DNA of 64,000 nucleotides, from positions 1,240,001 through 1,304,000 of the forward strand of contig NZ_CP110011.1 in NCBI RefSeq assembly GCF_025947345.1, in the 5' to 3' direction. The notes beneath the pieces were generated by a model that was not told the DNA's origin, ran no database searches, and saw nothing but the letters and a program-made list of their open reading frames with translations. The position numbers and the translations under genes are program-made. Every line of letters starts with the position of its first letter. Within the stretch, counting starts at the first letter, position 1. Below are positions 54,495-64,000 of this stretch, piece by piece. Source of the stretch: Flavobacterium sp. N502536 (lineage in GTDB: Bacteria > Bacteroidota > Bacteroidia > Flavobacteriales > Flavobacteriaceae).

Positions 54495-55841
54495 TTATCT
54501 GTCAAACAATAAACGTTTTCCTGCGCGAATATCTTTTACCTTAAAGTTATTGTAAACCATTTCACCGTTTACAAAAGTATGTGTAATTCTCGACTTAAAA
54601 GTAAAATTCTCAAAAGGTGACCATCCACATTTTGCTAAAATATTCTCTGGTTTTACACTCCAAGGCAAACTTGGATTCACAATCACTAAATCGGCATAAT
54701 ACCCTTCTTTGATAAAACCTCTTTTTTCTATTTTGAAAATTTTAGCCGGATTGTGGCACATTTTCTCTACAATTTTCTCTACGCTGATTTTTCCCTGATG
54801 ATGCGCTTCAAACATAGCCACAACAGCATGCTGTACAAGCGGCCCGCCAGATGGTGCATTCAGATACGGCTGCATTTTCTCTTCTTTGGTATGCGGTGCA
54901 TGGTCGGTTGCAATTACATCAATACGACCGTCGTTTAAGGCTTCCCAAAGCGCTTTTCTGTCGTTTGCTGTTTTTACAGCAGGTTCCATTTAATAAAATT
55001 CCCTTTGGTTTTATAATCTTCATCCGTGAACCATAAATGATGCACACAAACCTCAGCGGTAATTTTTTTATCCTCCAATGGAATTTTATTGGTAAACAGT
55101 TCCATTTCTTTCGCCGTAGAAAGGTGAAAGATATGCAAACGCGCTCCTGTTTTCTTCGCTAATGCTACTGCTTTTGAAGAAGAAATATAACAGGCTTCTT
55201 CGCTGCGTATTAAATGATGCGCCGTTACCGGAATATCATCACCATACTGCTCTTTAAACAGTTTTAAATTATTTTGTGTATCGTCGTTTCGTCTTCACAA
55301 TGTACTGCGATCAACATTGGGGTACTTGAGAATATCTTTTCTAAAGTTGCTTCATTATCTACCAGCATATTTCCGTTGAAGAACCCAAAAAGATTTTTAC
55401 TCCGGCAACATTCTTTGGATTTGTTTTCAAAACTTCTTCCAGATTATCATTGGTAGCGCCCATCATAAACGAATAATTCGCAAATGACTTCACGGCCGCA
55501 ACCTGATATTTATCTTCAAGAATTTCCTGAGTTACTGCATTGGGCACAGTATTAGGCTGCTCGATAAAAGAGGTAATTCCTCCGGCCACAGCTGCTCTTG
55601 ATTCTGACTCAATGTCTCCTTTGTGCGTTAGTCCAGGCTCTCTAAAATGCACCTGATCATCAATAGCTCCCGGAATTAAATAATTTCCTTCGGCATCGAT
55701 TACTTTACAGTCAGATGTTTTTAAACTGATGCTGTCTGCCACTTCAACAATCAGGTCGTTTTCGATCAAAACATCTCCTTCAAAAATAGATCCTTCGTTT
55801 ACAATTCTGGCATTTTTTATTAGAATCTTATTCATTTTCAT
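54495..55841 (-). pseudogene. pyrC: Dihydroorotase (three frameshifts)
   Basis: The pieces read as one dihydroorotase of about 447 residues. The N-terminal piece contains IDDQVHFREPGLTHKGDIES with the two zinc His ligands. The middle has [12 protein letters not shown] and [15 protein letters not shown], and the C-terminal piece has VIATDHAPHTKEEKMQP. It closes carbamoyl aspartate to dihydroorotate in pyrimidine synthesis. Breaks are near 55375 (a G run one base short), near 55285 (one base) and near 54990 (a C run one base short). An essential gene broken three times in short runs points to sequencing error. Confidence 0.85.
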
Positions 55842-55845
55842 AGCT

Positions 55846-56575
55846 TTATAAAGTATTGACTAATTTTTTCAATCGAAGTGAAATTACTCCCAGTATCGCT
55901 TCTTTGATAATGGCATTGCTCATTTTAGAAACTCCTTTTGTACGATCTGTAAAGATAATTGGAACCTCCTTAATTTCAAATTTAGCACAATAAGTTCTGT
56001 ACTTCATCTCAATCTGGAAGGCATAACCCACAAATTTAATTTTGTTAAGATTGATTTTTTTTCCAGCACTTCTCTTTTATAACAAACAAAACCTGCTGTT
56101 GCATCGTGTATTTTTCATTCCGGTAATAAATTTCACGTAAACCGAAGCGAAATACGACAACAAAACACGGCTTAATGGCCAGTTGACAACAATTACTACC
56201 CCCGTACATAACGAGAACCAATAGCTAAATCAGCTCCACCAAAATGGCAGGCATCAAACAGCTTTTCGAGATCATTTGGATTGTGTGAAAAATCGGCATC
56301 CATTTCAAAAATGAAATTATACTGACGTTCCAGTGCCCATTTAAAACCATGAACATAGGCCGTTCCTAAACCTGATTTTTTAGCTCTTTTTCTAAAAACA
56401 GTCGGTCCGGAAATTCTTCCTGTAACGCCACTACTTTATTGGCAGTATGATCAGGCGAATTATCGTCAATGATTAAAAGATGAAAAGGTTTGTGTTGCGA
56501 AAGTACAGCTCTAACTATGCTTTCAATATTTTCGATTTCGTTGTAAGTAGGGATTATGACAATACAATCATTCAT
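55846..56575 (-). pseudogene. GT2 polyprenol-phosphate mannosyltransferase-like (about three frameshifts)
   Basis: The start (MNDCIVIIPTYNEIENIESI) and DDNSPDHTA are the GT2 donor-binding motifs. The central piece has EMDADFSHNP and the last piece has FVGYAFQIEMKYRTYC. These match the dolichol/polyprenol-phosphate mannosyltransferase type. It would make a lipid-linked sugar at the inner membrane. Frames break near 56390 (A run one short), near 56205 (one base) and near 56110 (one extra A). It lies 4 bp before pyrC and so belongs to the same operon. Confidence 0.75.
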
Positions 56576-56679
56576 TTTTCTGAGTAATTTCACCGCAAAA
56601 GTAAACTTTTTATAGCATTTGATTCATAATAAATATATAATAAAAGTATTGATACAAAAAATACTAATTTTGCATCGCT

Positions 56680-57349
56680 ATGATTGAACAACTTCATCCC
56701 CGAATTCTGGAAAACAAAGACTGGGCGACACTTTTATTTGTGTTGCCCTTTGCCGTTGTTGCTATGACAAAATCAGCTTATGAAACCCGATTTAGCGAAT
56801 TCAGCAAGCTTATTTTTTCAGACAAATACGCCAAAATCTATCGCGACAATAACCATTTAAGAAGCAGCTTTACCGTTGGTTTATTTTTTGTGCAAATTGT
56901 TTCGTATGCTTTTTTCATACAACTGACGATGCATATTTTTGGATATGCCTCTAAAACAGACTGGTTTTTATTCATTCAGCTTGCCACATTTTTTACTTTA
57001 TTTTATTCTCGGAAAATTTTTAATTGAGAAAATTGTAGCAACCTCCTTCAATATTGACGAATTTGCAGACCTTTTTAACTTACAAAAAGTCACTTATAGA
57101 ACTTATATAGGCGTTTTGATCCTTCCTATCAATGCTGTTTTGTTTTATTATGACAATATTCCGAAGATTGTACCCCTAGCAATAATAGCCATTTCACTGT
57201 GTATAAGCCTATACTCATATTTTATTTCAATAAAAACGTATCAAAATGCAATAATCAGCAAGTTATTTTATTTTATTTTATATCTTTGCGCTCTTGAAAT
57301 AGCCCCTTATTATTTCATGTATTATTGGATTACAAAAGAGGCGGCTTAG
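56680..57349 (+). pseudogene. DUF4271 membrane protein (one frameshift)
   Basis: This multi-pass membrane protein has DUF4271 features: an N-terminal segment (ENKDWATLLFVLPFAVVAMT), then FYFILGKFLIEKIVAT and a C-terminal FILYLCALEIAPYYFMYYW. The first frame ends at 57027 and the second continues to 57349; the break is near 57005-57020. It is immediately upstream of hemD (14 bp), an arrangement that fits a conserved operon. The function is unknown. Confidence 0.75.
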
Positions 57350-57363
57350 TAAATGTTTATAAT

Positions 57364-58110
57364 ATGAAAGTGAAAACAATTTTGGTGTCACAGCTGAACC
57401 TAAAGTGGAAAATTCTCCTTACTTTGAGCTCCAACAAAAACACAAAATAAAAATTGATTTCAGACCATTTATTCATGTGGAAGGGTTTAATGCAAAGAGA
57501 TACGATTTACAAAAAATCGATCTTAATCATTATACTGCAATCATTTTGACGAGCCGTAATGCGGTAGATCATTTTTCAGAGTAGCAGATGAAATGCGTTA
57601 TAAGTTCCTGAAGGATTGAAATATTTCTGCCAATCTGAAGCTGTTGCATTTTACCTGCAAAAGTATGTTGTGTATAGAAAACGTAAGATTTACGTTGGAG
57701 CAAAAGATTTTGCAGATTTATCACCTCTTATCAAAAAGTACAAAGACGAAAAATTCTTGTTGCCAGCATCTGATCAATTGAATGCCGACGCACCTATAAC
57801 TTTAAACAATCTAAAAGTAGACTGGGCACAAGCTGTTTTTTATAAAACAGTTATGAGTGACTTATCTGACTTAGCAGATGTTTATTATGATGTTTTGGCC
57901 TTCTTTAGCCCAACCGGAATCAAATCATTGTTTAAAAACTTCCCTGATTTTAAACAAAACGATACCCGAATTGCAGTTTTTGGAAGCACAACTCAAAAAG
58001 AAGCGCTTGATCACGGATTAAGAATCGATATTCTTGCTCCAACTCCTGAGACGCCTTCGATGACTATGGCTTTAGAAAAATACATTAGCGAAGCAAACAA
58101 AGGAAAATAA
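57364..58110 (+). pseudogene. hemD: Uroporphyrinogen-III synthase (three frameshifts)
   Basis: The gene starts at ATG 57364 (MKVKTILVSQ) and, after repair, gives about 249 residues. IILTSRNAVDHFF and AFFSPTGIKSLFKNFP fit the uroporphyrinogen-III synthase family, which closes the tetrapyrrole ring in heme synthesis. Breaks are near 57394 (C missing), near 57577 (T run one short) and near 57602 (A missing). An intact C-terminal frame covers 57616-58110. The palindrome at 58137-58176 probably terminates it. Confidence 0.8.
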
Positions 58111-58136
58111 AAACCTTTTAGGAAATAACAATATTT

Positions 58137-58334
58137 AAATTCCAAATTCCAACTTTAGAGTTGAAATTTGGAATTTTTCTTTTTTATCCTGTCGCAATTT
58201 TTCAAACGCAGCCCATGATTGCAACACTTGCAGATCATTTCATTATCAACTCCAGCATCCCCACGATCGAAACCAAACCATAACTTATTCCAAATTTGAA
58301 TTTTGGATTTGGAATTTGAGATTTGGAATTTTTC
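58137..58334. repeat. AAATTCCAAATTCC-type intergenic repeats
   Basis: Inverted pairs built on AAATTCCAAATTCCAA and its complement occur at 58137-58176 and again, less exactly, at 58289-58334. The same strings appear near 32030, 61920 and 62270. They fill the 300-bp hemD to Lrp gap, which otherwise holds no gene. Confidence 0.6.
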
Positions 58335-58410
58335 TTTTCAAATCATTATGAGTACATTTGATTTACATCTAAAACCAAATAACTAAATTTAGTTTCAAAT
58401 CACAACTCCA

Positions 58411-58878
58411 ATGAAAATCAACTCCCTTATAATTGAAAATGACGGTATCGATAAAGAAATCCTGCGCTACCTGATGGACGATGCCCGAAAACCCATTTTA
58501 CAAATTGCCAATAAAATAGGCATTTCAGGAGCTGCGATTCACCAGCGTTTAAAAAAACTGGAACAATCAGGTTATATTCAGGCTCAAAATTCACCGTTAA
58601 CCCGAAAGTACTGGATACAACACCATGGCATTTGTTGGTGTTTATCTGGACAAAGCCTCCAGAAACTCTGAAGCCGTAAAAGATTTAAAGAAGATTCCCG
58701 AGGTTTTAGAGTGCCACTACACGACAGAAACTGGTCAGTTTTGATTAAAATCATCTGTCGCGACAACGAACACCTAATGCAGCTTTAAAACACCAAAATC
58801 CAGGCAATAGAAGGCGTTTCAAGAACAGAAACTTTTATTTCGCTGGATCAGCAGATTGACAGACAAATTCAACTTTAG
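58411..58878 (+). pseudogene. Lrp/AsnC family regulator (several frameshifts)
   Basis: The start is MKINSLIIENDGIDKEILRY, with a winged helix (PILQIANKIGISGAAIHQRL). The RAM/ligand domain continues in other frames (MAFVGVYLDKASRNSEAVKD, then LIKIICRDNEHLMQL, then IEGVSRTETFISLDQQ). The breaks near 58588, 58613 and 58730 are each fixed by adding one base to a short run, and there is a TAA in place of a Leu codon near 58785. The product would be about 155 residues, the normal length. It probably senses an amino acid. Confidence 0.7.
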
Positions 58879-58936
58879 AGATCTTAAATGCGGTAAAGAG
58901 AAAATTAGATAATTTTACTTACGTTTTTTTAAACAA

Positions 58937-58966
58937 CAAACCGGACAGGTTTTGAAAACCTGTCCT
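58937..58966. repeat. CCGGACAGG palindromic repeat, copy 3
   Basis: The left arm is AACCGGACAGGTTTT and the right arm AAAACCTGTCC. It is a shorter variant of the family at 30127. It lies between the Lrp-like gene and the zinc peptidase gene. Confidence 0.7.
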
Positions 58967-59018
58967 TTTAAACTTTTTATATATCAAGTAGATAATTCTT
59001 CTACCCTTATAAATAATT

Positions 59019-59052
59019 AGGCCCGAAAGGTTTTAAAAACCTGTCGGGCCTA
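59019..59052. repeat. GGCCCGAAAGG palindromic repeat, copy 4
   Basis: The left arm is TAGGCCCGAAAGGTTT and the right arm AAACCTGTCGGGCCTA. It is the fourth copy of the family and could also terminate the convergent genes on either side. Confidence 0.75.
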
Positions 59053-59098
59053 ATTTCTATCAAAAATTATCTAATTAACAAATTACCTAATTATCCCA

Positions 59099-59785
59099 TT
59101 AATTCCTTCTGCTTCCGGAGTAAATTGAGATATAGTACAACAGCGTTGCGATTGATCCGATTGCAGCTACAACATAAGTTCTGGCAGCCCATTTTAAAGC
59201 ATCCTTAGCTCCCGCCTGCTCTTCTTGCGTTAGCATATGTTTATTTTCCAACCAGGCCAGCGCTCTGTTACTTGCATCATATTCTACCGGCAAGGTAATA
59301 ATCGTAAACAATGTGGTTGCTGCAAAAATGATAATTCCAATCAGCAACAGCCCCGGAAAAGTTCTGATCATCAAAATTCCGGCTAACAGAATCCACTGTA
59401 CATAATTGGAGGCTACACTTACAATGGGTACCAATTTAGAACGCATCGTAAGCCACTCATACCCCACAGCATGTTGCACGGCGTGTCCACACTCGTGCGC
59501 AGCTACTGCGGCAGCGGCGGCATTGCGCTGATTGTAAACCGCCTCACTTAAATTGACTGTTTTATCTGCAGGATTATAATGATCGGTCAACTGACCCGGT
59601 GTTGAAATGACACGAACATCCCTAATACCATTATCGGCCAGCATTTTTTCGGCGATTTCGGCACCGCTCATTCCGTTTCTCAATTGCAGTTTAGAATACA
59701 ACTCAAATTTACTCTTGAGTCTCGAACTCACTAACCAGCTGAACAACATAATTGCTCCGGCAAGAATTAAATATCCACTTCCCAT
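59099..59785 (-). CDS. Zinc metallopeptidase, membrane-bound (YugP-like)
   Basis: This 228-residue protein has an N-terminal membrane helix (ILAGAIMLFSWLVSS) and the zinc-binding HExxH motif in AVAAHECGHAVQHAVGYEW. Further membrane helices (about 145-185 and 205-225) follow, and EYDASNRALAWLE supplies an extra acidic ligand. It matches the YugP-type zinc peptidase family. The start at 59785 (MGSGYLILAG) is used. It is one of few intact genes in this stretch. Confidence 0.88.
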   Translation of the reverse strand: MGSGYLILAGAIMLFSWLVSSRLKSKFELYSKLQLRNGMSGAEIAEKMLADNGIRDVRVISTPGQLTDHYNPADKTVNLSEAVYNQRNAAAAAVAAHECGHAVQHAVGYEWLTMRSKLVPIVSVASNYVQWILLAGILMIRTFPGLLLIGIIIFAATTLFTIITLPVEYDASNRALAWLENKHMLTQEEQAGAKDALKWAARTYVVAAIGSIATLLYYISIYSGSRRN

Positions 59786-59917
59786 ATCTTTTTTTTTTGA
59801 TTGATTATTAAATTTACAAAACAAACCGCAAATTCTGAACCAAATTCAAAAATTGTCATTTTGACATCTTAAAGTCAGGATATTATCATAATATTTTCAT
59901 AAATACGGCAAAGTCAT

Positions 59918-60515
59918 TTACAACTCCAGCTGCTTGTTAACCTCATCAAACTTGTCAATCAGGCTGTTTATTTTTTCCTGCTGTTTTTTAATTTGTTTCG
60001 GGCGAATGTAAAACCAGTTTATCCCCATCCAACAGCAATGTAACTCCGTAGACCAACGCCGCAGAAAGAGATCTCATTCTCGAAGCGTATTCGTACATGT
60101 ACAGACAGATTCCAACACCCAGTAAAACAAAGTACAAGTTCAGAACCGTAGACTGCAGGTATTGCTGTTTTTTTCGAATTAAAATCAATCGCTGCAGGTA
60201 GTCCTGATTGGATTGTGTCGCATCAATATTTTTATAACCTGCCAACAATCTGTTGTAAACACCTACATACATAATCATTGCCAAAATCACCAGTACAATT
60301 CCTATTTTGGTCGAAATGAATTCCGGCTGATAATAGTACCAAACAAAAATAATAAAAGCAGTGGTTGCTAAAAGCAGTATATTGGTGATCCACAATTGAC
60401 GTAAACCGGCAGCTTTAAATTGTTTCAGTCTCAGCAGCAAATCCTTCATGTCGGGTTGACTTACGGTTTGTTTTTTCCATAAATCTTTAAAGTCTATATT
60501 GTTATTGTCGTCCAT
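59918..60515 (-). pseudogene. Membrane partner of the ECF sigma factor (one frameshift)
   Basis: The protein starts MDDNNNIDFKDLWKKQTVSQ and has three to four membrane helices. The first frame stops at 59988 after LLLDGDKLVLHSPETN. One base removed near 60035 (a T in CTGTTGG) restores a better continuation, LLWMGINWFYIRPKQI to NKQLEL at 59918. It starts inside the end of the sigma factor gene and is thus coupled to it. It may act as an anti-sigma factor, but no zinc motif or known anti-sigma domain is seen. Confidence 0.65.
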
Positions 60516-60974
60516 TTTCCTTAAATTTTTGAGTCAGTTTTCCTTTATCCTGTGAATTTTCACTCTTGTATTCGCTTCTGAAAGCCCCACGATTTTGGCA
60601 ATTTCAGCCTGCTTGACCTCCTCAAGTTCGAGCGAAATAATAATACGTTCCGTTTCCGGCAGTTCAGCAATACACTTGTACAAAAACTGGATTTGCGGTT
60701 CTAACGATTGTTGTTTTTCTTCCTGCAAATTAACCGGAAGATCTGATTTAAGAAAACGTTTGTTTTTTTCAATTTGCCGCAAACAGTTATTAGAGGCTAT
60801 CCTAAAAATCCAGGTCCCAATACCCGACTCACTTCTAAAAGTATCCAATTTTTGCCATACGATAACAAAAGTCTCCTGAGCCAGATCCTGTGCGATATCA
60901 TAGTCGTTTACAAAACCCATGCAAAGCCTGAAAATTCTATCCCAATATTTTTTATAGATAACTTCAAATTCCAT
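60502..60974 (-). pseudogene. ECF sigma factor (one frameshift at the C-terminus)
   Basis: This sigma-70-like protein has region 2 (FRLCMGFVNDYDIAQDLAQE) and region 4 (IISLELEEVKQAEIAKIVGL). The first frame stops at 60534 after KIHRIKEN. With one extra A it continues KEKLTQKFKENGRQ and stops at 60502, overlapping the start of its membrane partner (60515) by 14 bp. The product would be about 157 residues. It probably controls an envelope stress or nutrient regulon. Confidence 0.85.
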
Positions 60975-60976
60975 TA

Positions 60977-61821
60977 TTACGATTTTACGAAATTACTCAC
61001 CTGATTTAAATACCATGCTGCATCATCATACATGATAAAATGTAACCCTTTTAGCAGCATATTGAAAGTTTGCATTTTTTAAATTCTGATACTGTCCTTC
61101 AATAGCAGGTTTAAATTTACAAAATATGACTCCAGTAAAATTAATGACGGGCATTTTACGTTCGAAATTTTTCTCTCAAATCGGTATTAGAAAAATCACA
61201 GTACATTTCAGCGAATGTTTTTCGGTCTGATTTCACACTCCAGTCTACAATCATATCGATTTTTGAAGCATCCTGAACAAGGCGTGGCATCGTTTTTTTC
61301 TGCATGTCCTGAAACTGAGTATCTGTCATCGTCGTCATTTGATTCACCATTGGCGAACAATCGTTATTTTCTTTTGCTTTGAAAGCAGGATCCATTAATG
61401 CAGCCATACATGGAAGCGCATCGACTACCACAATTTTACCAACCAATTCCGGATAATCTGCTGCTAAAGCCAATGCAAATCCTCCACCCAACTATGACCA
61501 ACTATGATTGGTTTTTCGATTTTATTTGTTTTGATAAAACTGGCAATTTCGGTTTCCCAGTTTTTAAAAGAGGCATTCGGTTGTGGTTTTACTCCGGCAA
61601 AACCAGCCATTGTAAGTGTATAACAGGTAAAGTCTTTTTCAAATTAGCTCTGGTATCCTTCCACACATCCCCTGAAGAAGCAAATCCAGGAATGAAAAAA
61701 TTGTTTGTTTTCCTTTTCCGGTTTTAAGAACTTCAAACGGATAGGCTTTTGTTTGTGCAAATACATTTAAACATACAGCTGAAAATAATAAGGCGATAAC
61801 TAAGATGATATACTTTTTCAT
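60977..61821 (-). pseudogene. Exported alpha/beta hydrolase (several frameshifts)
   Basis: The protein starts with a signal peptide (MKKYIILVIALLFSAVCLNV). After repair it contains GFAGVKPQP, the nucleophile motif VGHSLGGGFALALAADYPEL, and the C-terminal FIMYDDAAWYLNQVSNFV with the acid and region near the His. Breaks are near 61700, 61495, 61155 and 61040. It ends 3 bp before the start of the sigma factor gene and is on the same strand, so the two may be coexpressed. Substrate unknown. Confidence 0.7.
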
Positions 61822-62319
61822 TTTTAATAGATTTAAGTTGTTAAATGGTTTATTAGTTAAATTCGCCTTTTGGATACGAGAAGTTTCAAATGTTACAAAT
61901 CGTTTTAAAAAAAATAAAAATTAATCTCCAAATTCCAAATTCCAAACTTCGTATACATACCTAAACCCCAATCTCTACAAGGGATGACGTACACTGAGGT
62001 ATCGATTATTTTTTTTTAAAATTATTTCAAGTTTTTTTTCGCAGCTAACATTTTGATCGTCCATTTAAAAAAAAGCAGCAGCAAATGCAATAGAAAAATC
62101 CCAAATCTCAAATTCCAAATTCCAACAAAAAATGAAGCAACCCCACAATCTTGTCATTTCGAGGAACGAGAAATCACACAAGGAACTCCGCAAACTATAT
62201 CAACAATCTTTGTCGATTAACTAGTGTGATTTCTCCTTTGGTCGAAATGACAAGCAAAAAAAATCCCAAACCCCAATCGTAAAATTGGAATTTGGGATTT
62301 ATAGTATTGAAAAATTTAT
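61822..62319. other. Repeat-filled intergenic region
   Basis: This 498-bp gap holds no gene I can support. It has three AATTCCAAATTCC-type strings (61928-61950, 62108-62128, 62265-62300) and a long inverted repeat. In the latter, CTTGTCATTTCGAGGAACG at 62152 and CGAAATGACAAG at 62242-62255 bracket nested AGAAATCACAC/GTGTGATTTCT arms. This is the GTCATTTCG...GAAATCAC flavobacterial interspersed element. Confidence 0.65.
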
Positions 62320-64000
62320 TTATCCTACAAGATTGATGATCTTACTAGGAACAATAATCACTTTATTTGGAGTTCTTCCTTCTAACTGACGTAAAGTTCT
62401 TTCGTCCTTCATGACAATTTCTTCGATTTGCTCTTTGGTTAGATCCAAAGGCAATTCGATAGTGAAACGCATTTTTCCGTTGAAAGAAACCGGGTATTCC
62501 TTGCTCGTTTCTACCAAATGTTTTGCTTCAAAAACCGGGAAAGAAACTTCTGAAATCGAAGTTGTATTTCCTAATTGCTGCCATAATTCTTCAGCAATAT
62601 GTGGTGCATAAGGCGAAACTAAAATCGCTAACGGCTCTAAAATAGCTTGAATGGCAATTTTGAGCAGACAATTCGTTTACACAAATCATAAACTGAGAAA
62701 CGGAAGTATTAAAAGAGAAACTCTCAATGTCTTCTGCTGCTTTTTTAATGGTTTTGTGCAATGATTTTAAGTTGTCTTTTGTTGGCTCGTCCTTGTTTAC
62801 GATTAAGCCATTATTTTCATCAAAATACAATCTCCATAATTTTTTCAGGAAACCAAAAACTCCAGAGATTCCGGCAGTATTCCAAGGTTTAGCTTGCTCT
62901 AATGGTCCTAAAAACATTTCGTACAAACGTAAGGTATCTGCTCCGTACTCATTACAAATATCATCGGAGTTACTACATTATAGTACGATTTCGACATTTT
63001 CTCCACTTCACGTCCAACGATATATTTTCCGTTTTCGTCAAGAACAAATGCTGCAGTATTAAAATCTTCTCTCCAAGCTTTGAACTTTTCAGTATCCAAT
63101 TCATCTGAAGAATTTACAAAATTTACATCCACACGTAATGGCTGTACATTTTGATCTCCAATTTTATTTTTAGACACAAAAGTATTCGTTCCTCCCAATC
63201 TGTAAACATAGGCAGTCGTTCCCAAAATCATTCCCTGATTGATCAGTTTTTTGAATGGCTCTTCGGTTGGAGCAAAACCTTTGTCTTTTAAGAATTTGTT
63301 CCAGAAACGGGAGTACAATAAATGTCCGGTCGCGTGTTCGCTTCCTCCAATATACAAATCAACACTTTCCCAATACGCTAGCGCTTCTTTGCCTGCAAAC
63401 TCAGTTTTGTTGTCCGCATCCATATAACGCATCCAGTACCATGAACTTCCTGCCCAACCTGGCATGGTATTCAATTCTAAAGGAAAAATCGTTGCATGAT
63501 CTACTAAGTCGGTAGTAACGACTTTATTGTTTTTTGTATCCCAGGCCCAAACCGCTGCGTTTCCTAATGGAGGCAAACCGTCTTCGGTTGGTAAATACTT
63601 TTCTACCTCAGGCAAAATGATTGGCAAATGCTGCGCCTCGATCATCTTTGGCAAACCATTTACATAATATACCGGGAATGGCTCTCCCCAATAACGCTGA
63701 CTGGAGAAAACCGCATCGCGCAAACGATAATTGGTTTTTCCGACACCCTGCCCTATTTTTTCCAACTCGGCAATAGCGACCTGAGTGGCTTTTTTATAAT
63801 TTAATCCGTTTAAGAAATCAGAATTAGCGATCTCCATATTGTCTTTTGAACCGTATGCCGCTTCTGAAATATCAACGTTTGCAAAAATATTCTTGATTTC
63901 CTGCATTCCGTTCTGACCCTTAAAGAAATTCGCAAAAGCATAATCTCTTTCGTCTCCACAAGGAACCGCCATTACAGCACCTGTTCCGTAACCTGCCAAA
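62320..64000 (-). pseudogene. leuS: Leucyl-tRNA synthetase, C-terminal part (two or more frameshifts; runs off right edge)
   Basis: The visible part begins within the editing domain (MAVPCGDERDYAFANFFKG) and includes RYWGEPFPVYYVNGLP, the catalytic-core motifs TMPGWAGSSWYWMRYMD and GSEHATGHLLYSRFWNKFL, the KMSKS-like [12 protein letters not shown], and the anticodon-binding and C-terminal domains ([11 protein letters not shown], ending KIINLVG). Breaks are near 62965 (a C run one short) and near 62660. It charges tRNA-Leu. Frameshifts in an essential single-copy gene point to sequence error. Confidence 0.88.

Noticed and set aside
1..64000. tRNA or rRNA genes
   Set aside because: No cloverleaf-like sequence with a T-loop GTTCRANYC and matching stems, and no rRNA segments, were noticed by eye. 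A tRNA search program would be needed to exclude them fully.

Overview
The window is a low-GC chromosomal segment from a member of the Bacteroidota, most probably Flavobacterium or a close relative. The signs are TAnnTTTG-type promoter elements, a type IX secretion (T9SS) C-terminal sorting domain, a TonB-dependent receptor with an N-terminal CarboxypepD_reg-like domain, DUF3857, DUF4296 and DUF4271 proteins, a DAHP synthase fused to chorismate mutase, and short palindromic intergenic repeats of the kind common in flavobacteria. I saw no rRNA, tRNA, CRISPR array, prophage or intact insertion sequence.

Layout. 0-5 kb: three tandem exported DUF3857/transglutaminase-like paralogues. 5-10 kb: dtd, rsgA and a large VIT/vWA/TPR protein. 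10-15.5 kb: an aromatic amino acid operon (pheA, aminotransferase, tyrA, DAHP synthase/chorismate mutase), interrupted by a repeat-bearing lipoprotein gene. It is preceded by what reads as a complete Phe/Tyr transcription attenuator. 15.7-16.2 kb: a decayed toxin-antitoxin pair flanked by two copies of a 60-bp palindromic repeat. 16-24 kb: a DUF1501/DUF1800 pair, two small unknown genes, ribonucleotide reductase nrdA and nrdB, and a DUF3109 protein. 24-34 kb: mostly housekeeping genes (MarC, S41 protease, dCMP deaminase, HupE-like, TerB, fructose bisphosphatase, GNAT, aspartate kinase). 33-36.3 kb: a CsgG/LpoB-like exported protein between two paralogous XRE regulators, followed by three small membrane-protein genes. 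36.4-51.4 kb: envelope genes, namely a 1143-residue exported protein, a Lys/Ala-rich exported protein, a glycosyltransferase, an OprO/P-like porin, a histidine kinase and response regulator, a TonB receptor, a beta-helix-like lipoprotein, a tiny protein that is almost only a T9SS sorting domain, and a LuxE-like protein. 51.5-64 kb: tyrS, an epimerase, pyrC, a GT2 glycosyltransferase, DUF4271, hemD, an Lrp/AsnC regulator, a zinc peptidase, an ECF sigma factor with its membrane partner, a hydrolase, and part of leuS.

From about 53.7 kb to the end, nearly every long gene, including the core genes pyrC, hemD and leuS, carries one or more single-base frameshifts. Most sit in homopolymer runs. Genes before 53.7 kb are intact. 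This reads as a poorly polished stretch of assembly, not biological decay, and these genes are given at their reconstructed full extents.

The most notable finding is the attenuator upstream of pheA. It has a promoter, a 26-codon leader peptide with FYF and FYFFF runs, an 8-nt antiterminator segment exactly complementary to the left arm of an intrinsic terminator, and the terminator itself ending 6 nt before the pheA start codon.
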